Assembly (NCBI RefSeq): GCF_001641265.1
Contig: NW_020167533.1
Location: 558,001-622,000, forward strand
Source: Pseudogymnoascus destructans
Lineage: Eukaryota; Ascomycota; Leotiomycetes; Thelebolales; Thelebolaceae
Reading direction: 5' to 3'
Length of the DNA stretch: 64,000 nucleotides
The position numbers and the translations under genes were made by a program. The notes beneath the pieces are model-generated. The model was given only the letters and a program-made list of their open reading frames with translations, was not told where the DNA came from and did not search any database. This document shows, one piece after another, positions 9,353 through 18,349 of the stretch; position 1 is the stretch's first letter, and each line of letters opens with the position of its first letter.

Positions 9353-11212
9353 ACGTGCATGTATAACGAAAGTGCCAAACAAGCGAAAGTGCCAAAATAT
9401 CGCGACTACCCCATAAGAATTGCGATAAATCCACCACAACAATATAAATTAATTAAAACTACTCGGAGTCCTCTTCCTCAGACCTGTCTATTACAATCTG
9501 ACAAGTGCGCGCATTGTGTCCAGTCTCACCACACTTGCCACAGCGACGTGCATGGGTTTCTTCCCTTGGCTTCCGACCACTACTTGCCCTTATTTCTTGC
9601 TCTACTTGCTGCACAACGTCCCTCTCGTCCTGTAGCTCCTGTGCTACCTGTTGACTAAGTGATCCTCCTTGCTGTAGTCGTGTTTTTTTAGCTCTCCGGC
9701 GCTTGCTTAGCACTTCATTTGCCTGTCGCAGGTTTTGGTTCTCTGCTTTTAACAATGCTAATTGATGCATTATTTGCAATGCACCCTTTGTAAACTGGTC
9801 AACAGCTGCATAGATTGAGGTTGGAGAGCTATTTTGATGATGCGCAATTCGGTTTTTAATGAAAGTAGACTGTGATACAGCTTCAGTTGGGTTATTTGGT
9901 GTCTGAGAAACCCATGGTTGAGCGGTGTTTGGGCGAGAGGTTGGAGGTGTTGGCGTCTTAAACCTAAGGTCAAGTGTAGATATTACACTCTTAGGGCTAA
10001 ATGGAAGAAGCCCAGCACCTCGGAACCCTCCCTGAATATTGCTTTCTGTCATTGCAATGTTAAATGCAGCGTGGAAGGCAGGAAAGAAGTCATCCTTAGT
10101 AATGTGAATAATATGAGCCCGCATCATATCTTCAATTTGCCGACCATAAGCTCTCTTTAATGGGCCAAAACAGCCAACATCAAGTGGTTGGAGTATATGG
10201 GAAGAGTGAGCAGGCATACAAAGCGTAATAATGTTGTGTTCTTTGCAGTACTCCTCAAACTTGTCTGAGTGGTGGCTCTCATGACCATCAAGGACTAACA
10301 AGCGATAACCACCAACACTCCGGGGCTTTGTGTGCTTCTCAAAATGCTGAATCCAATCCATACCTCTCTCGTTTGTAGTCCAGCCATTTGCAGTAACAGC
10401 GATTACCCAATCTGCTGGAAATCCGCTATTCTCATACCAAGATGCAAGGTGGTTTTTACCTGCCACAATGACAAATGGCGGCACTGCCCAACCTTGAGAA
10501 CTAACGCCTTGGATTACTGTAACCCATTCCCGATTGCCAGGCTGCACCTTTTTTGCCTTTGCCCGCCCATCTGAGCTCGTTACTACCGTTGCGCTTGAGA
10601 TGACGCCCATCATAAACCCAGTCTCATCAAAGTTGTAGATATCTGCATTGTTGATGCCATACTTTAGAATTGTGTTCCATACAAGCTCAAACCAGCCACG
10701 AATGACTTCTGGATCTTCGCACTTAGCCCTCTGGTAGTCGTATTTTCGCTGGAAGCGTGTCCGGAGCTCTACATGGCGCTTAACAAAGTTTGAAGCCCAA
10801 CGTGACCCGACGCGTGGCGCGTCGCGTGTTGCAAGTAGTCGATTTGCCATATCTTCAACAATAGACAACTGAGGAGGGAACCCTTTAGCAGCTAAGTCAA
10901 GTATATACTGAACAAGAACTGATTCCTCTAGGTTACTTAATTTCCGTAAGTTGGCTTGGATATCGCGTCGTGAAGGTACGCCTTGTAAACGGTGACGTAG
11001 CTTGCGGTGGTCTACGGAATAGATCCTAGCTGCAACTCGAAGGCGCAAATTTGGGTCGCTTTGCATAGCTTGGATAGCTAGCACTAATTTGCTTTCATCA
11101 TTTTTATGGCGCATGTTTTGTTGTGGAGGAATTTAACATTTAGTTGGGGGGGTTGGTCACCGCATGATTTTGGCACTTTCACTTGTTTGGCACTTTCGTT
11201 ATACATGCACGT
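9353..11212 (-). mobile_element. pogo/Fot1-like DNA transposon with long terminal inverted repeats
   Basis: The element is bounded by TA duplications (9351-9352 and 11213-11214). Its terminal inverted repeats of about 46 bp (9353-9398 and 11167-11212) differ by one base by eye and begin ACGTGCATGTATAACG. It contains one intact transposase ORF. It sits inside an intron of the transposase-like gene: the host intron starts GTAAGTAT at 9342 and ends CCTAG at 11250. Confidence 0.95.
9459..11114 (-). CDS. pogo/Fot1-family transposase with C-terminal CCHC zinc knuckle
   Basis: A 551-aa uninterrupted ORF. The N-terminus (1-60) is a psq-type helix-turn-helix and the next block (about 60-125) is a CENPB/Tc5-type HTH with WASNFVKRH. 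The DDE_1 core has Asp163 (YNFDETGF), Asp276 (LVLDGHESHHS) and Asp312 (LQPLDVGCF), a DD35D spacing characteristic of the pogo/Fot1 group. After the core come a Pro/Thr-rich linker, a coiled coil (about 445-515) and a retroviral-type knuckle CGKCGETGHNARTC near 525-538. The start at 11114 is the first Met of the ORF and lies 53 bp inside the right TIR. It cuts and pastes DNA at TA sites in the nucleus. All catalytic residues are present, so it may be active. Confidence 0.92.
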   Translation of the reverse strand: MRHKNDESKLVLAIQAMQSDPNLRLRVAARIYSVDHRKLRHRLQGVPSRRDIQANLRKLSNLEESVLVQYILDLAAKGFPPQLSIVEDMANRLLATRDAPRVGSRWASNFVKRHVELRTRFQRKYDYQRAKCEDPEVIRGWFELVWNTILKYGINNADIYNFDETGFMMGVISSATVVTSSDGRAKAKKVQPGNREWVTVIQGVSSQGWAVPPFVIVAGKNHLASWYENSGFPADWVIAVTANGWTTNERGMDWIQHFEKHTKPRSVGGYRLLVLDGHESHHSDKFEEYCKEHNIITLCMPAHSSHILQPLDVGCFGPLKRAYGRQIEDMMRAHIIHITKDDFFPAFHAAFNIAMTESNIQGGFRGAGLLPFSPKSVISTLDLRFKTPTPPTSRPNTAQPWVSQTPNNPTEAVSQSTFIKNRIAHHQNSSPTSIYAAVDQFTKGALQIMHQLALLKAENQNLRQANEVLSKRRRAKKTRLQQGGSLSQQVAQELQDERDVVQQVEQEIRASSGRKPREETHARRCGKCGETGHNARTCQIVIDRSEEEDSE

Positions 11213-11455
11213 TAAATGTATTTGTAATATATTGCTAATATATTACCTAGATAGCATAGATTCCACAGAGCAGATTTGATTCTGGGCACTACATAAGAAG
11301 CAGCTTTGTATTTCTTCTGGGTTAAATGCTTCTTGTTCATTAATGGATAATGAATTGTTTTTCCAGACTCGTCGACATACAAATGCTGTTGAGCAAACAC
11401 ATTGGAAAAGCACATCACTTGGAAAGCAATTGTCAATATTGAAGGCAATTCAAAT

Positions 11456-11496
11456 GTAAGTGTTAGGGTAATATATTAGCAATTAATCTATTATAG
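11456..11496 (+). other. 41-bp GT-AG intron of the transposase-like gene
   Basis: It starts GTAAGTG and ends CTATTATAG. Splicing joins LSILKAIQM to GQILDETDLKQYL in frame. It carries a degenerate AATATATT/AATTAATCT copy of the 11-bp-periodic motif. Confidence 0.65.
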
Positions 11497-11778
11497 GGGC
11501 CAAATACTTGATGAGACAGACCTAAAGCAATATTTAGGGAAGGTTACTCATGGTATAAACCACTCTTGGCGTTCAAATAGCTTATCATCTCGATTTACAC
11601 TTCAAGAATATCGACACCGTATGATTGATGTTCTCTCCCTACCTAATACATTACTAATGCATTTAGGTCGAAAACGACAACACCATGAGACTGATCATAA
11701 TGATGGTATAAGTATTATTTCAAGTGTCTCATCTTCTGGCTCACGGTCACAATCAAGATCAAGGTCACGATCACAAAG

Positions 11779-11828
11779 GTATGTAATCTACATTAATGCA
11801 TTAGGAATGTATTGTTAATGTATTATAG
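11779..11828 (+). other. 50-bp GT-AG intron with three 11-bp-periodic AATRYATT copies
   Basis: It starts GTATGTAATC and ends AATGTATTATAG. Three AATRYATT cores are spaced 11 bp apart immediately before the 3' splice site. Splicing joins the Ser/Arg repeat SRSRSQR to GGTLRRVAS in frame. Confidence 0.7.
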
Positions 11829-11975
11829 AGGGGGAACCCTTCGGCGCGTTGCGTCAATTACTTCTGCCTCACAAGCTCAAGAGATTTCAATTGAGCGATC
11901 ACGACTTGAACTTCAAGCTGAAACAGCACGGGTACGCCGAATGGAACTTGAGAAGGAGAAACTTGAGTTGGAATT

Positions 11976-12160
11976 GATAACTCTCCGCGAAGCTGCTCGA
12001 AGTAGAGCTGATCTATAATACATTACGAATGGATTGTAAATGCATTGCATATCCATTCTCCATTCCTCCTATAATCCCATTGATAACCCTTCGCGAAGCT
12101 ACTTGAAGTAGAGCTGATCATCCTATAATACATTCCTAATGCATTCCAAATACATTAGGA
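11976..12160. repeat. Imperfect direct duplication of about 105-bp period
   Basis: The segment TTGATAACTCTCCGCGAAGC near 11985 (followed by a CGAAGTAGAGCTGATC tail) recurs near 12079-12121 with a few substitutions. Both copies are followed by CTATAATACATT-type motif arrays. The first copy forms the 3' end and stop codon of the plus-strand transposase-like gene. The second looks like a decayed duplicate. Confidence 0.7.
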
Positions 12161-12163
12161 AAC
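12123..12163 (-). other. Intron-like 41-bp GT-AG segment with three AATRYATT copies
   Basis: Read on the minus strand it starts GTTTCCTAATG and ends AATGTATTATAG with 11-bp spacing. It lies past the stop of the small minus-strand gene, so it is either a 3' UTR intron or a remnant. No frame test is possible. Confidence 0.4.
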
Positions 12164-12203
12164 CATTTACTGGCTTTCCTCGTCATCTTCATCCTCGTCA
12201 TCC

Positions 12204-12772
12204 TCATCTTCGTTCCTCGTCATCCTTATTCTCATCATCTGGGATAGTCTGTGCAGCAGAAAGAGGGCTAGAAACTATCTCCTCTTCCTCCTCCGTCTCG
12301 TCATCTGTCAAGTAATTCCACACATCACAGGCATTGGTTGGCTTGGTAGGTGGACAGGCTATAATGCATTAGTAATGTATGGCAAGCTTTGCCTTGTGGG
12401 AACCCGTGAGGTGGGCTCTCAAATTCCCGGTGTGGCTGCAACGGTGCTGTAATACATTAGCAATGTATTAATAATGTATTAGAAGACTTCACTCACCTTG
12501 GCCTCACATAGTCGGAATTGAGGATCGTCCATCAGCTCAGCATCATATCTCTCTTGTTCTGTCACGACGTCCTTGCGACAAAAGAGTTCTCAGAACCGAC
12601 AATAAGGAGCCCATCATCCTAATGCATTATGGATGCATTAGTATGTATTAATACCAGGTGAAGTTGAAAGGTCGGAAGTTGTGGAGGATTTATTTGTGGG
12701 GGGGTCAGCCGAGGTTTTGGCGGGTGTGGGGGTGGGTGGGTCGACTGAGGTTGGGGGAATGGTGTTGGCCAT
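12204..12772 (-). pseudogene. Small decayed gene of unknown function with three AATRYATT introns
   Basis: Exons 12655-12772, 12497-12618, 12404-12446 and 12204-12358 join in a single frame of 146 codons from ATG at 12772 to TGA at 12204. The introns (12619-12654, 12447-12496, 12359-12403) are 36-50 bp, GT-AG bounded, and end in the 11-bp-periodic motif. The N-terminus is Pro/Thr/Ser-rich (MANTIPPTSVDPPTPTP), then a Cys/His stretch (LCEAKHRCSHTGNLRAHLT) suggests a degenerate zinc finger, then an acidic tail (TDDETEEEEE). Two in-frame TGA codons occur in exon 2 (after the first codon and in RF-TGA-ELF); CGA-to-TGA would explain both. Frame continuity across three introns argues that it was a real gene. 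I do not recognise the family. It may be a second gene of the same mobile element or a host gene. Confidence 0.5.
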
Positions 12773-12941
12773 CGATTTATACCTCGTCTCATCGAAGGTT
12801 AGACTATGATATACTACGCAGCGCATGGAAAAGGCGAACTGAGATTTTATTGAATAGAGCAGGGAAAGAACGAATCGAGATAGCGGAGCAAAATATACGC
12901 GCACGCCACTGGAAAAAATAAGTTCAGAGTCCAATATCGAA

Positions 12942-13887
12942 ATGACCCCGCCAACAACGACACCAGACCAGGTCAAAGACCCCCGCCGCATCCTCCTTCT
13001 CGCCCCCTCTAACGCAGCCGCCAGCACATTCCTCAAAGGTCCTCGGTTCCCTTCCCTCAGAAATACCGAACTAACAACCCGCAGACCTAACAGGCACCCC
13101 CGCACCACCCCCCAGCGCAGAAACGGGGAGCCTCGCAGGTTCATCCCACGTGCTCAGCCTCCAGACCACATATTACGCAGCAGACGTCCATATATGGATT
13201 GACATCATCAATCCTGATGGGATCAAGGGGTGGGCGGACGCGTTTTGTGAGGAAGAGGCGGCAGAGGTCCTTGCCGCGGTTGGAGGGTACGTAGTTCTCC
13301 TTAACCGTGGGAAAGGAAGGGCAGGATGGGATGAGTTAGAGAGGGTATTGAGGGAAGTAGATAGGGTGGTCAGTGTTTCTGAAGGGAACGAGTGGGAGGT
13401 TGTTCGTCTCGGTGTTCTCCTTGGTGCCACCGCTGGGGAAGACGACGAGGGCTGGGTTGAAGGCTGGGAAGTCGTTGATGGAGCTGCAACGGGGAAGAAT
13501 GAGTTTGGCGAGGTCGTTGGGGTGGAGAGGGTCAGAGAGGCACTGGAGGCTAATGAATGGGTTGGTGGAGACGGAAGGCTGGAGGAATTGGAGGAGCTGG
13601 GCTTTGGAGGGGATGTAGGGGGGGGCTTTGAGATTGGAGAGGAGGACGTGGAGGGGATGACGAGGCCGATTTTTGGGAAGGATGAGGGGGAGGAGGAGGA
13701 GAGTGTTGAGGGGATGGAGGCGTTGATGTTGAAGATGCAGGCGATGCGAGGTGAGGTTTTGTGCGGGGTCGTTGGGATACGTGGATGCTGGCTAACACGG
13801 AGTGTAGATTTAGGTGCTGATATGCCGGAAGCGGAGAGGAAGAAGTTTGCTGCTAAGGCTGTTAGGGATTTAATGAAGACGTTATGA
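12942..13887 (+). CDS. irc6: IRC6 / alpha- and gamma-adaptin-binding protein p34-like
   Basis: CDS join(12942..13038, 13085..13750, 13808..13887), 280 aa, with all splice sites GT-AG and frames closing exactly. The N-terminus (RRILLLAPSNAAASTFLK) has the position and character of the small-GTPase-like P-loop fold of this family. TYYAADVHIWID and FCEEEAAEVLAAVGGYVVLLNR follow. The acidic middle leads to the conserved C-terminal helix (DMPEAERKKFAAKAVRDLMKTL) after a motif with LMLKMQAMR. Family members (human AAGAB, yeast Irc6) bind adaptor subunits and assist clathrin-adaptor assembly in the cytosol. ATG at 12942 was chosen because it immediately precedes the conserved region. It lies just outside the transposon pile-up, its 3' end facing the PHS1 gene. 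Confidence 0.8.
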
Positions 13888-14381
13888 TGCATAATTCTGT
13901 TTTGCTGATTTCCGAGAACTTTGATCGTCTTATTCTTGGAATGGCAGGGCTATGAACTCGGAACCTTGCCAGTACTGAAGGGAGGGAAGGAACGATGCTG
14001 TCCAAAAACTGAAAAGGCGGAAAGGAACGATGCTGCCCAAAAACCGAAAAGAGGGGAAGGAACGACCCAGCCTTCAAAATAATAACATGGGAAGGTGCAT
14101 CGATTGCTCCTTTCTTGACAAGCGTTCTTTCCCCTACCCAACACATGTCCACACACACATACCAGTGGCAAGATGCCGCGCTCATGCTTTCGCCAACCGC
14201 TCAGCGATGGCGTGGAAGGAGCTGATGCAGTCATGCAATATATGAGTCTTCAAGCAAACGCAGCGCTACTCGCGCCTTTCATTTCCATTATAATATACAG
14301 TAAGCCATCATCTATTCATACTTAACTATCCCACATCCATTTTTAACCCTTCGCCTCAAATCTCCCCCTCCCTCCTCCACC
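13888..14381. other. Intergenic region between convergent irc6 and phs1, with short tandem repeat
   Basis: No gene is visible. About 13976-14062 contains three imperfect copies of a roughly 30-bp unit with core GGAACGATGCTGNCC and AAAAACNGAAAAG. The rest is presumably the two 3' UTRs. Confidence 0.6.
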
Positions 14382-15149
14382 TTACTGGGTCTTCTTCTCC
14401 ACAGCCTTTCCCCTCATAGCCTTCCGCCTCTGCTTCATCATGTACGAATACAGCACGTAGGTGCCCGGGACATAAATCGCCAGCATCGCGTAGTAGAAAT
14501 ATCCCCACAGCTCCGATACCTCGTTCGCGTACGGGATCGCAAGGTACATAAGCCAGCACTCACTCGCAATGCCGAGCGGGTACAGCACAATAAACGTATT
14601 ATACCTCAACCACCCCAGGAACTCAATCGTCTCCCCGCTGAGCGCCATCGCAAAGTATCCGTAGCGAATCACCTCCGTGACACCATGCGCAACTAGCAGA
14701 CTGATGAACACCGGGCTCTTCGCGACCTGCGGGAACGGAGTGACAGTCCCCCAAACGACCAGGAAACGCGACGCAACCTGCATCAGTGTCGTCATGAAAG
14801 GCGAGCGCACAATTCCTATCCAGCTTGTCAGCTCAACAAATCCACATTACCCCATCACCACACGCGACCTGACGCCCACACACACACACACACAGGACAG
14901 GGGAGACCCACCGAAAGCAGAGTGCACAATCTCAAGCACGGCGAGCGACTGCGTGACCTTCCAGAAGATATCGACTTGCGGGTGCACGTACTCGAGGCCC
15001 CAGACCTTGAGGGTCAGCCCGGCGTGCCAGAGGAGCGAGAGCCATGAGAACATGGACACAGCATTGTAGCCGAGGAGGTAGTTCGCTTTCAGAGAGTTGG
15101 ACGCCGGGCGCGGCGCGGCTGCGGAGGAGGATGTAGCGGCGTCAGGCAT
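14382..15149 (-). CDS. phs1: Very-long-chain 3-hydroxyacyl-CoA dehydratase (PHS1/PTPLA family)
   Basis: CDS complement(join(14382..14815, 14912..15149)), 223 aa, with one 96-bp intron. It catalyses the third step of very-long-chain fatty-acid elongation in the ER, dehydrating 3-hydroxyacyl-CoA. Several hydrophobic membrane segments cover most of the protein. The catalytic pair seen in this family, Tyr and Glu seven residues apart, is Tyr158 and Glu165 in LYPLGIASE. Also present are EVIRYGYF and WLRYNTF. The C-terminus ends in KKTQ after a basic stretch, a plausible cytosolic ER-retention type tail. The length is normal for the family. The start at 15149 gives the usual short Ala/Ser-rich N-terminus before NYLLGYN. 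Confidence 0.93.
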
Positions 15150-15589
15150 TTTGGATTTGGTCGTGTGTGAAGTGGAGGGGAGGAAATGAGGAGGGTGAGT
15201 GAGTGAGGTAGCTCAGAAATTGTTAGAAATATTGCCAAGAGTTCGTTAGGGAAGGTGAGGGTTGGGCGGTAGGTCGGGGCAGAACAATTGTTGAGCACCT
15301 ACAGGAGCATGGGCTCGCTGAAGCGTGTGCTCTGTAGGAAGCTTTTTTCTTCATTTCTCAGGAAATATTAATATTATATTAGAATTATATTCACAATATT
15401 TATCTTGTTAATTCCTAGCACTGCACGTAACTATAACAAAGTACCTGACTGAGTACGTACGTCCTACCTACGCCATCTCTCGAGTAAGAAGTAGAGACTC
15501 TCATACCCCCTTAATCTGGCAAAGAAATAAAAATCAAAGCTCACTAATCTCCAGCAACAGCAGCGACACTAGTCGCTTCCATCCGTCAT
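15150..15589. other. Intergenic region, phs1 promoter side
   Basis: No gene is visible. AT-rich stretches occur at 15360-15410. Confidence 0.5.
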
Positions 15590-18349
15590 CTAACGCTTCG
15601 ACCTGCGTGCCTTCCGCTTCTTGCTACAAGTCTTCCGGTTTGCCTTCCGCTCCTTCAATACGTCCCTCCGAGCTTTAGTCTCCTTCTTCTTCTCCGCAAT
15701 GCGCGCCTTGAACACAACCTTTCGTGCCTCCGTCTCCTTCTTCATCCTCTCCTTGTGCTCCTTCAGCGAATCCCTCAATGGCTCGACCTTGTCTTTCGGC
15801 TTCTCCTTCTCCTTCACTTCTTCCTTCGTCACCCTACGTCCCAACCACCCACAGGTACTCTGAGAGCACTTCCCAGTAGAAACCCCCGCCTCGCTGGCCT
15901 TTCGCTGGTATTCTTTCGCCTCGTCAACTCGCCCTGTCAAGCGCAGCCACTGCGCCCGGCTATCCACCTGTGCCTTCAGCAGCGCAGCTCCAAGCGGCTC
16001 GCGCACACGATCTGCAAGCTCTAGCCCAGTGGTTATAGCTTGCGTTGCTAGTTCACGTCCCGCCTCCGCAGCTCTCGCACCTTGTACCTCGGCCTGTTGG
16101 CGGCCAATGTGGGCGACGAACTGAGTGTGGAGGACGGCTTGGTTGCGCCACTCATCGATACGCGTGAGTGTCTCGTCAAGGTTGAAGTCTCTAGGGAGAA
16201 CGTCGTCATAGACGCGCTGGCAAAGCTTGTCCAGGGTCTCGTGGAACCCACGGGTCCACGATGATCCTAGATCAATGTGGAACGTCTTGTTAACCTTGGG
16301 GTGCTTGGTTGTGACGACTGCGATCCGGAGATTGCCGTGGGCCTCGTGGTGAGCAAAATGGAGGACAATACCGTAGTGTGAGCTGTATACGCGCTCTATA
16401 TCGACGGTTTCGTTGTTGCGTGTGACGTTGACAAGCATGGCCTCCTTTGCGAGCCAACTCAGCTTCGTGGCAGATGGGATGCGTATGAGGACTTCCTGAT
16501 CACCGAGGCGTTCAGCAGTGCATACCATCTTCTGGCCATCGTAGGGTTCAGCGACGGCACCAACATCCTTAGATTGGACAAGGGATATGCTTGTTGAGCT
16601 GGAGAGAACCTCCACCACATCAATCATCTTGGTAATGGTCTTCGTCTGAACTCGAGACGTATATGATGCGCCACCGCCAATTACTGCCGATTCCGTGGTG
16701 GTCATGGAGGTAATGACGGTAACTGGCGACGGATGTGTTGGAGTCAGATTCCCATTGATCGACACTAGATTTGCAGGTATCGGTTTGAAGCTGTAGAAGT
16801 TCGCAAAAATGGATGCCAGAATTCCGGTAATCAATAAGCCCACGGGTACCAGATCTCTCCATCCAAGTCCCGTCAGAAACTTGGAGACATTTCGTGAGTT
16901 GGTGGCCTTTACGCTGGTGAGTCCTTTGACTGCGGGACTAGTCTTGGGGGCCTGGCGGACTTTGGATCTAGAGGTGCTAGCGGCTTCAGACGTCTCTCCT
17001 TGCTCCGTCATAGCCCGGAATGTGATATAAGCCAGGTTCTTGTTCATCTGGCGAGCATCAATACTCATGAAAGACGCCAAATCAATTGGCAGTCTGAGAT
17101 GGACAGTTCCCCTCGGCATGCTTGATGAGAACATGGCTTCCAGTGACAAGTGAATGGGGTGATGACCAAGTGGGATTTCCCACTCGAGTGGCTTCTCAAG
17201 CATTGGCTTGTGCGTGATGAAAATCCGTGCAATGTTGTGCCTACTGGTAAACTCGCTAGCAGCAATCCGCGTTTCGCGCATTTCCTCCGTATCGTTCTCG
17301 GAGCAGTAGAAGATCGAGAGGTGAGGCAGTTCCCATTTTGGCTGAACATGGAATTCCCCGTTTTGAGGCATAGAGCGGTAGGTGTTTTTATTAAGCGTCA
17401 GCTCCAGAATACCTTCCTTACCTTGCGAACTTTCAGCACCAAAGTTAACTGCTTTCAAGCATTCCTCAACCTGGAAGTTCCAGCCAGACGAAGGCATCAA
17501 CTCGATTTCTGGTGCATGGTGCGATCCAAAGTCGCTCACCGGGATGACATTATAAAATGTCGCTGAGGAGCTGTTTGATAGTGGATCGTTGTCCATGTAG
17601 GCGGCAACAGCACTTCCAATCTTGCGAATAATATCATGCATCGCGCCACGGCTGCCTACATACAAGATCCTCAAGGGCACAACAGTTGTCAATATTCGCG
17701 TGCTCATCATAGTCTGGCCGAGACTAGCTGATATCCGGTCTGGCATCCGGTTGCCACGGAGTTTCAAGTACGGAGTTATCGCTTTAATCTCATCCTCGGA
17801 GAGATCTTTCATAGGAAGGCTGGCGATTATCGGACCACGGTGGGCCTGTGGCTCCTCAAATAGGATCGGCTGGTCTGAAGTTCCGGTGGTAGTCTGGAGG
17901 AAGCTCTCTGCACTTTGGCCGATTTCTTGCGCATCTGCTTCCTCGTTATTTCTATCAAGACCGGGTATACCACCTGTGGCATGGCTCTTCTCGGATTCCG
18001 TGTCATCGAAACTGTTCTCTGTGTCGGCAAGGCTCGTAACATCGTCTGGGCGACAGTAATCAGCTGAGGCTACAGATTCAGTTGCGTTCCCATCTCTGCT
18101 CTCGATATCGTCGTCGACAAACTCGTATGTAGAATCTGTGAGACTGCCTGCGTCTGCCTCTCGTGGCGGGGTATTGGTAGCCATGTCTTCGGCCGAGTCG
18201 GGATGGTCCTCAAGCCAGTTGGCTATTCTTTCATCGACTCCCTCAGGAACCACGCCGTCGGGAACTGGATAACCAAGTTGTGAGTATATGGGCCTGTGTG
18301 AAGTGTTTGTTGTGTGATTCGAACCTGGATCGGCACTGGATAGTGGCAT
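15590..18349 (-). CDS. Hypothetical single-pass membrane protein, 919 aa
   Basis: A long intronless ORF that I do not recognise. The N-terminal 170 residues are acidic and low complexity. Residues about 190-460 look globular (for example VVPLRILYVGSRGAMHDIIRKI and QPKWELPHLSIFYCS). One hydrophobic helix near 497-522 (VPVGLLITGILASIFANFY) is a probable transmembrane segment. A second globular block follows (550-780; CTAERLGDQEVLIRIPS). The C-terminal 70 residues are strongly Lys/Arg/Glu-rich and probably helical (KEHKERMKKETEARK). The layout suggests a membrane-anchored protein with a basic tail. No catalytic motif was identified. The open frame over 2.7 kb makes it a secure gene. Confidence 0.8.
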   Translation of the reverse strand: MPLSSADPGSNHTTNTSHRPIYSQLGYPVPDGVVPEGVDERIANWLEDHPDSAEDMATNTPPREADAGSLTDSTYEFVDDDIESRDGNATESVASADYCRPDDVTSLADTENSFDDTESEKSHATGGIPGLDRNNEEADAQEIGQSAESFLQTTTGTSDQPILFEEPQAHRGPIIASLPMKDLSEDEIKAITPYLKLRGNRMPDRISASLGQTMMSTRILTTVVPLRILYVGSRGAMHDIIRKIGSAVAAYMDNDPLSNSSSATFYNVIPVSDFGSHHAPEIELMPSSGWNFQVEECLKAVNFGAESSQGKEGILELTLNKNTYRSMPQNGEFHVQPKWELPHLSIFYCSENDTEEMRETRIAASEFTSRHNIARIFITHKPMLEKPLEWEIPLGHHPIHLSLEAMFSSSMPRGTVHLRLPIDLASFMSIDARQMNKNLAYITFRAMTEQGETSEAASTSRSKVRQAPKTSPAVKGLTSVKATNSRNVSKFLTGLGWRDLVPVGLLITGILASIFANFYSFKPIPANLVSINGNLTPTHPSPVTVITSMTTTESAVIGGGASYTSRVQTKTITKMIDVVEVLSSSTSISLVQSKDVGAVAEPYDGQKMVCTAERLGDQEVLIRIPSATKLSWLAKEAMLVNVTRNNETVDIERVYSSHYGIVLHFAHHEAHGNLRIAVVTTKHPKVNKTFHIDLGSSWTRGFHETLDKLCQRVYDDVLPRDFNLDETLTRIDEWRNQAVLHTQFVAHIGRQQAEVQGARAAEAGRELATQAITTGLELADRVREPLGAALLKAQVDSRAQWLRLTGRVDEAKEYQRKASEAGVSTGKCSQSTCGWLGRRVTKEEVKEKEKPKDKVEPLRDSLKEHKERMKKETEARKVVFKARIAEKKKETKARRDVLKERKANRKTCSKKRKARRSKR

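Larger units (their letters stand above)
8052..12018 (+). pseudogene. Transposase-like gene, 5'-truncated and doubly interrupted
   Basis: The plus-strand exons join in frame once the insertions are removed: 8052-8143, 8192-8215 plus 9157-9341 (solo LTR between), 11251-11455, 11497-11778 and 11829-12018. The conceptual protein carries GAVVMDMDSKQMSGLGRYLS, then HVIIYCTIHFKRGILKAVGT, then SGLNASCSL, then TRRHTNAVEQTHWKSTSLGK. It ends in a charged coiled coil (residues of the last exon, up to the stop at 12016). I recall this order (GLG..YL, IHF.R, TN.VE..H.KS) from a repeated fungal transposase-like family, but I cannot name the superfamily; a MULE- or KDZ-type element is possible. Lesions are one frameshift near 9300, an in-frame TGA near 11280 (CGA-to-TGA would explain it), loss of the 5' end at retrotransposon A, the LTR at 8216 and a pogo element within intron 2. 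All introns share an 11-bp-periodic AATRYATT motif. Confidence 0.7.

Noticed and set aside
11630..11666. A further GT-AG segment ending CTAATGCATTTAG in the plus-strand transposase-like gene
   Set aside because: Removing its 37 bp shifts the frame and hits a stop within 50 bases, while leaving it in keeps the frame open (SLPNTLLMHLGRKRQ). It resembles the motif introns but is not supported as one.
13173..13892. 239-aa antisense ORF opposite irc6
   Set aside because: It is Ser/Pro-rich low complexity produced by the complementary strand of a Glu/Gly-rich gene whose spliced frame is well supported.
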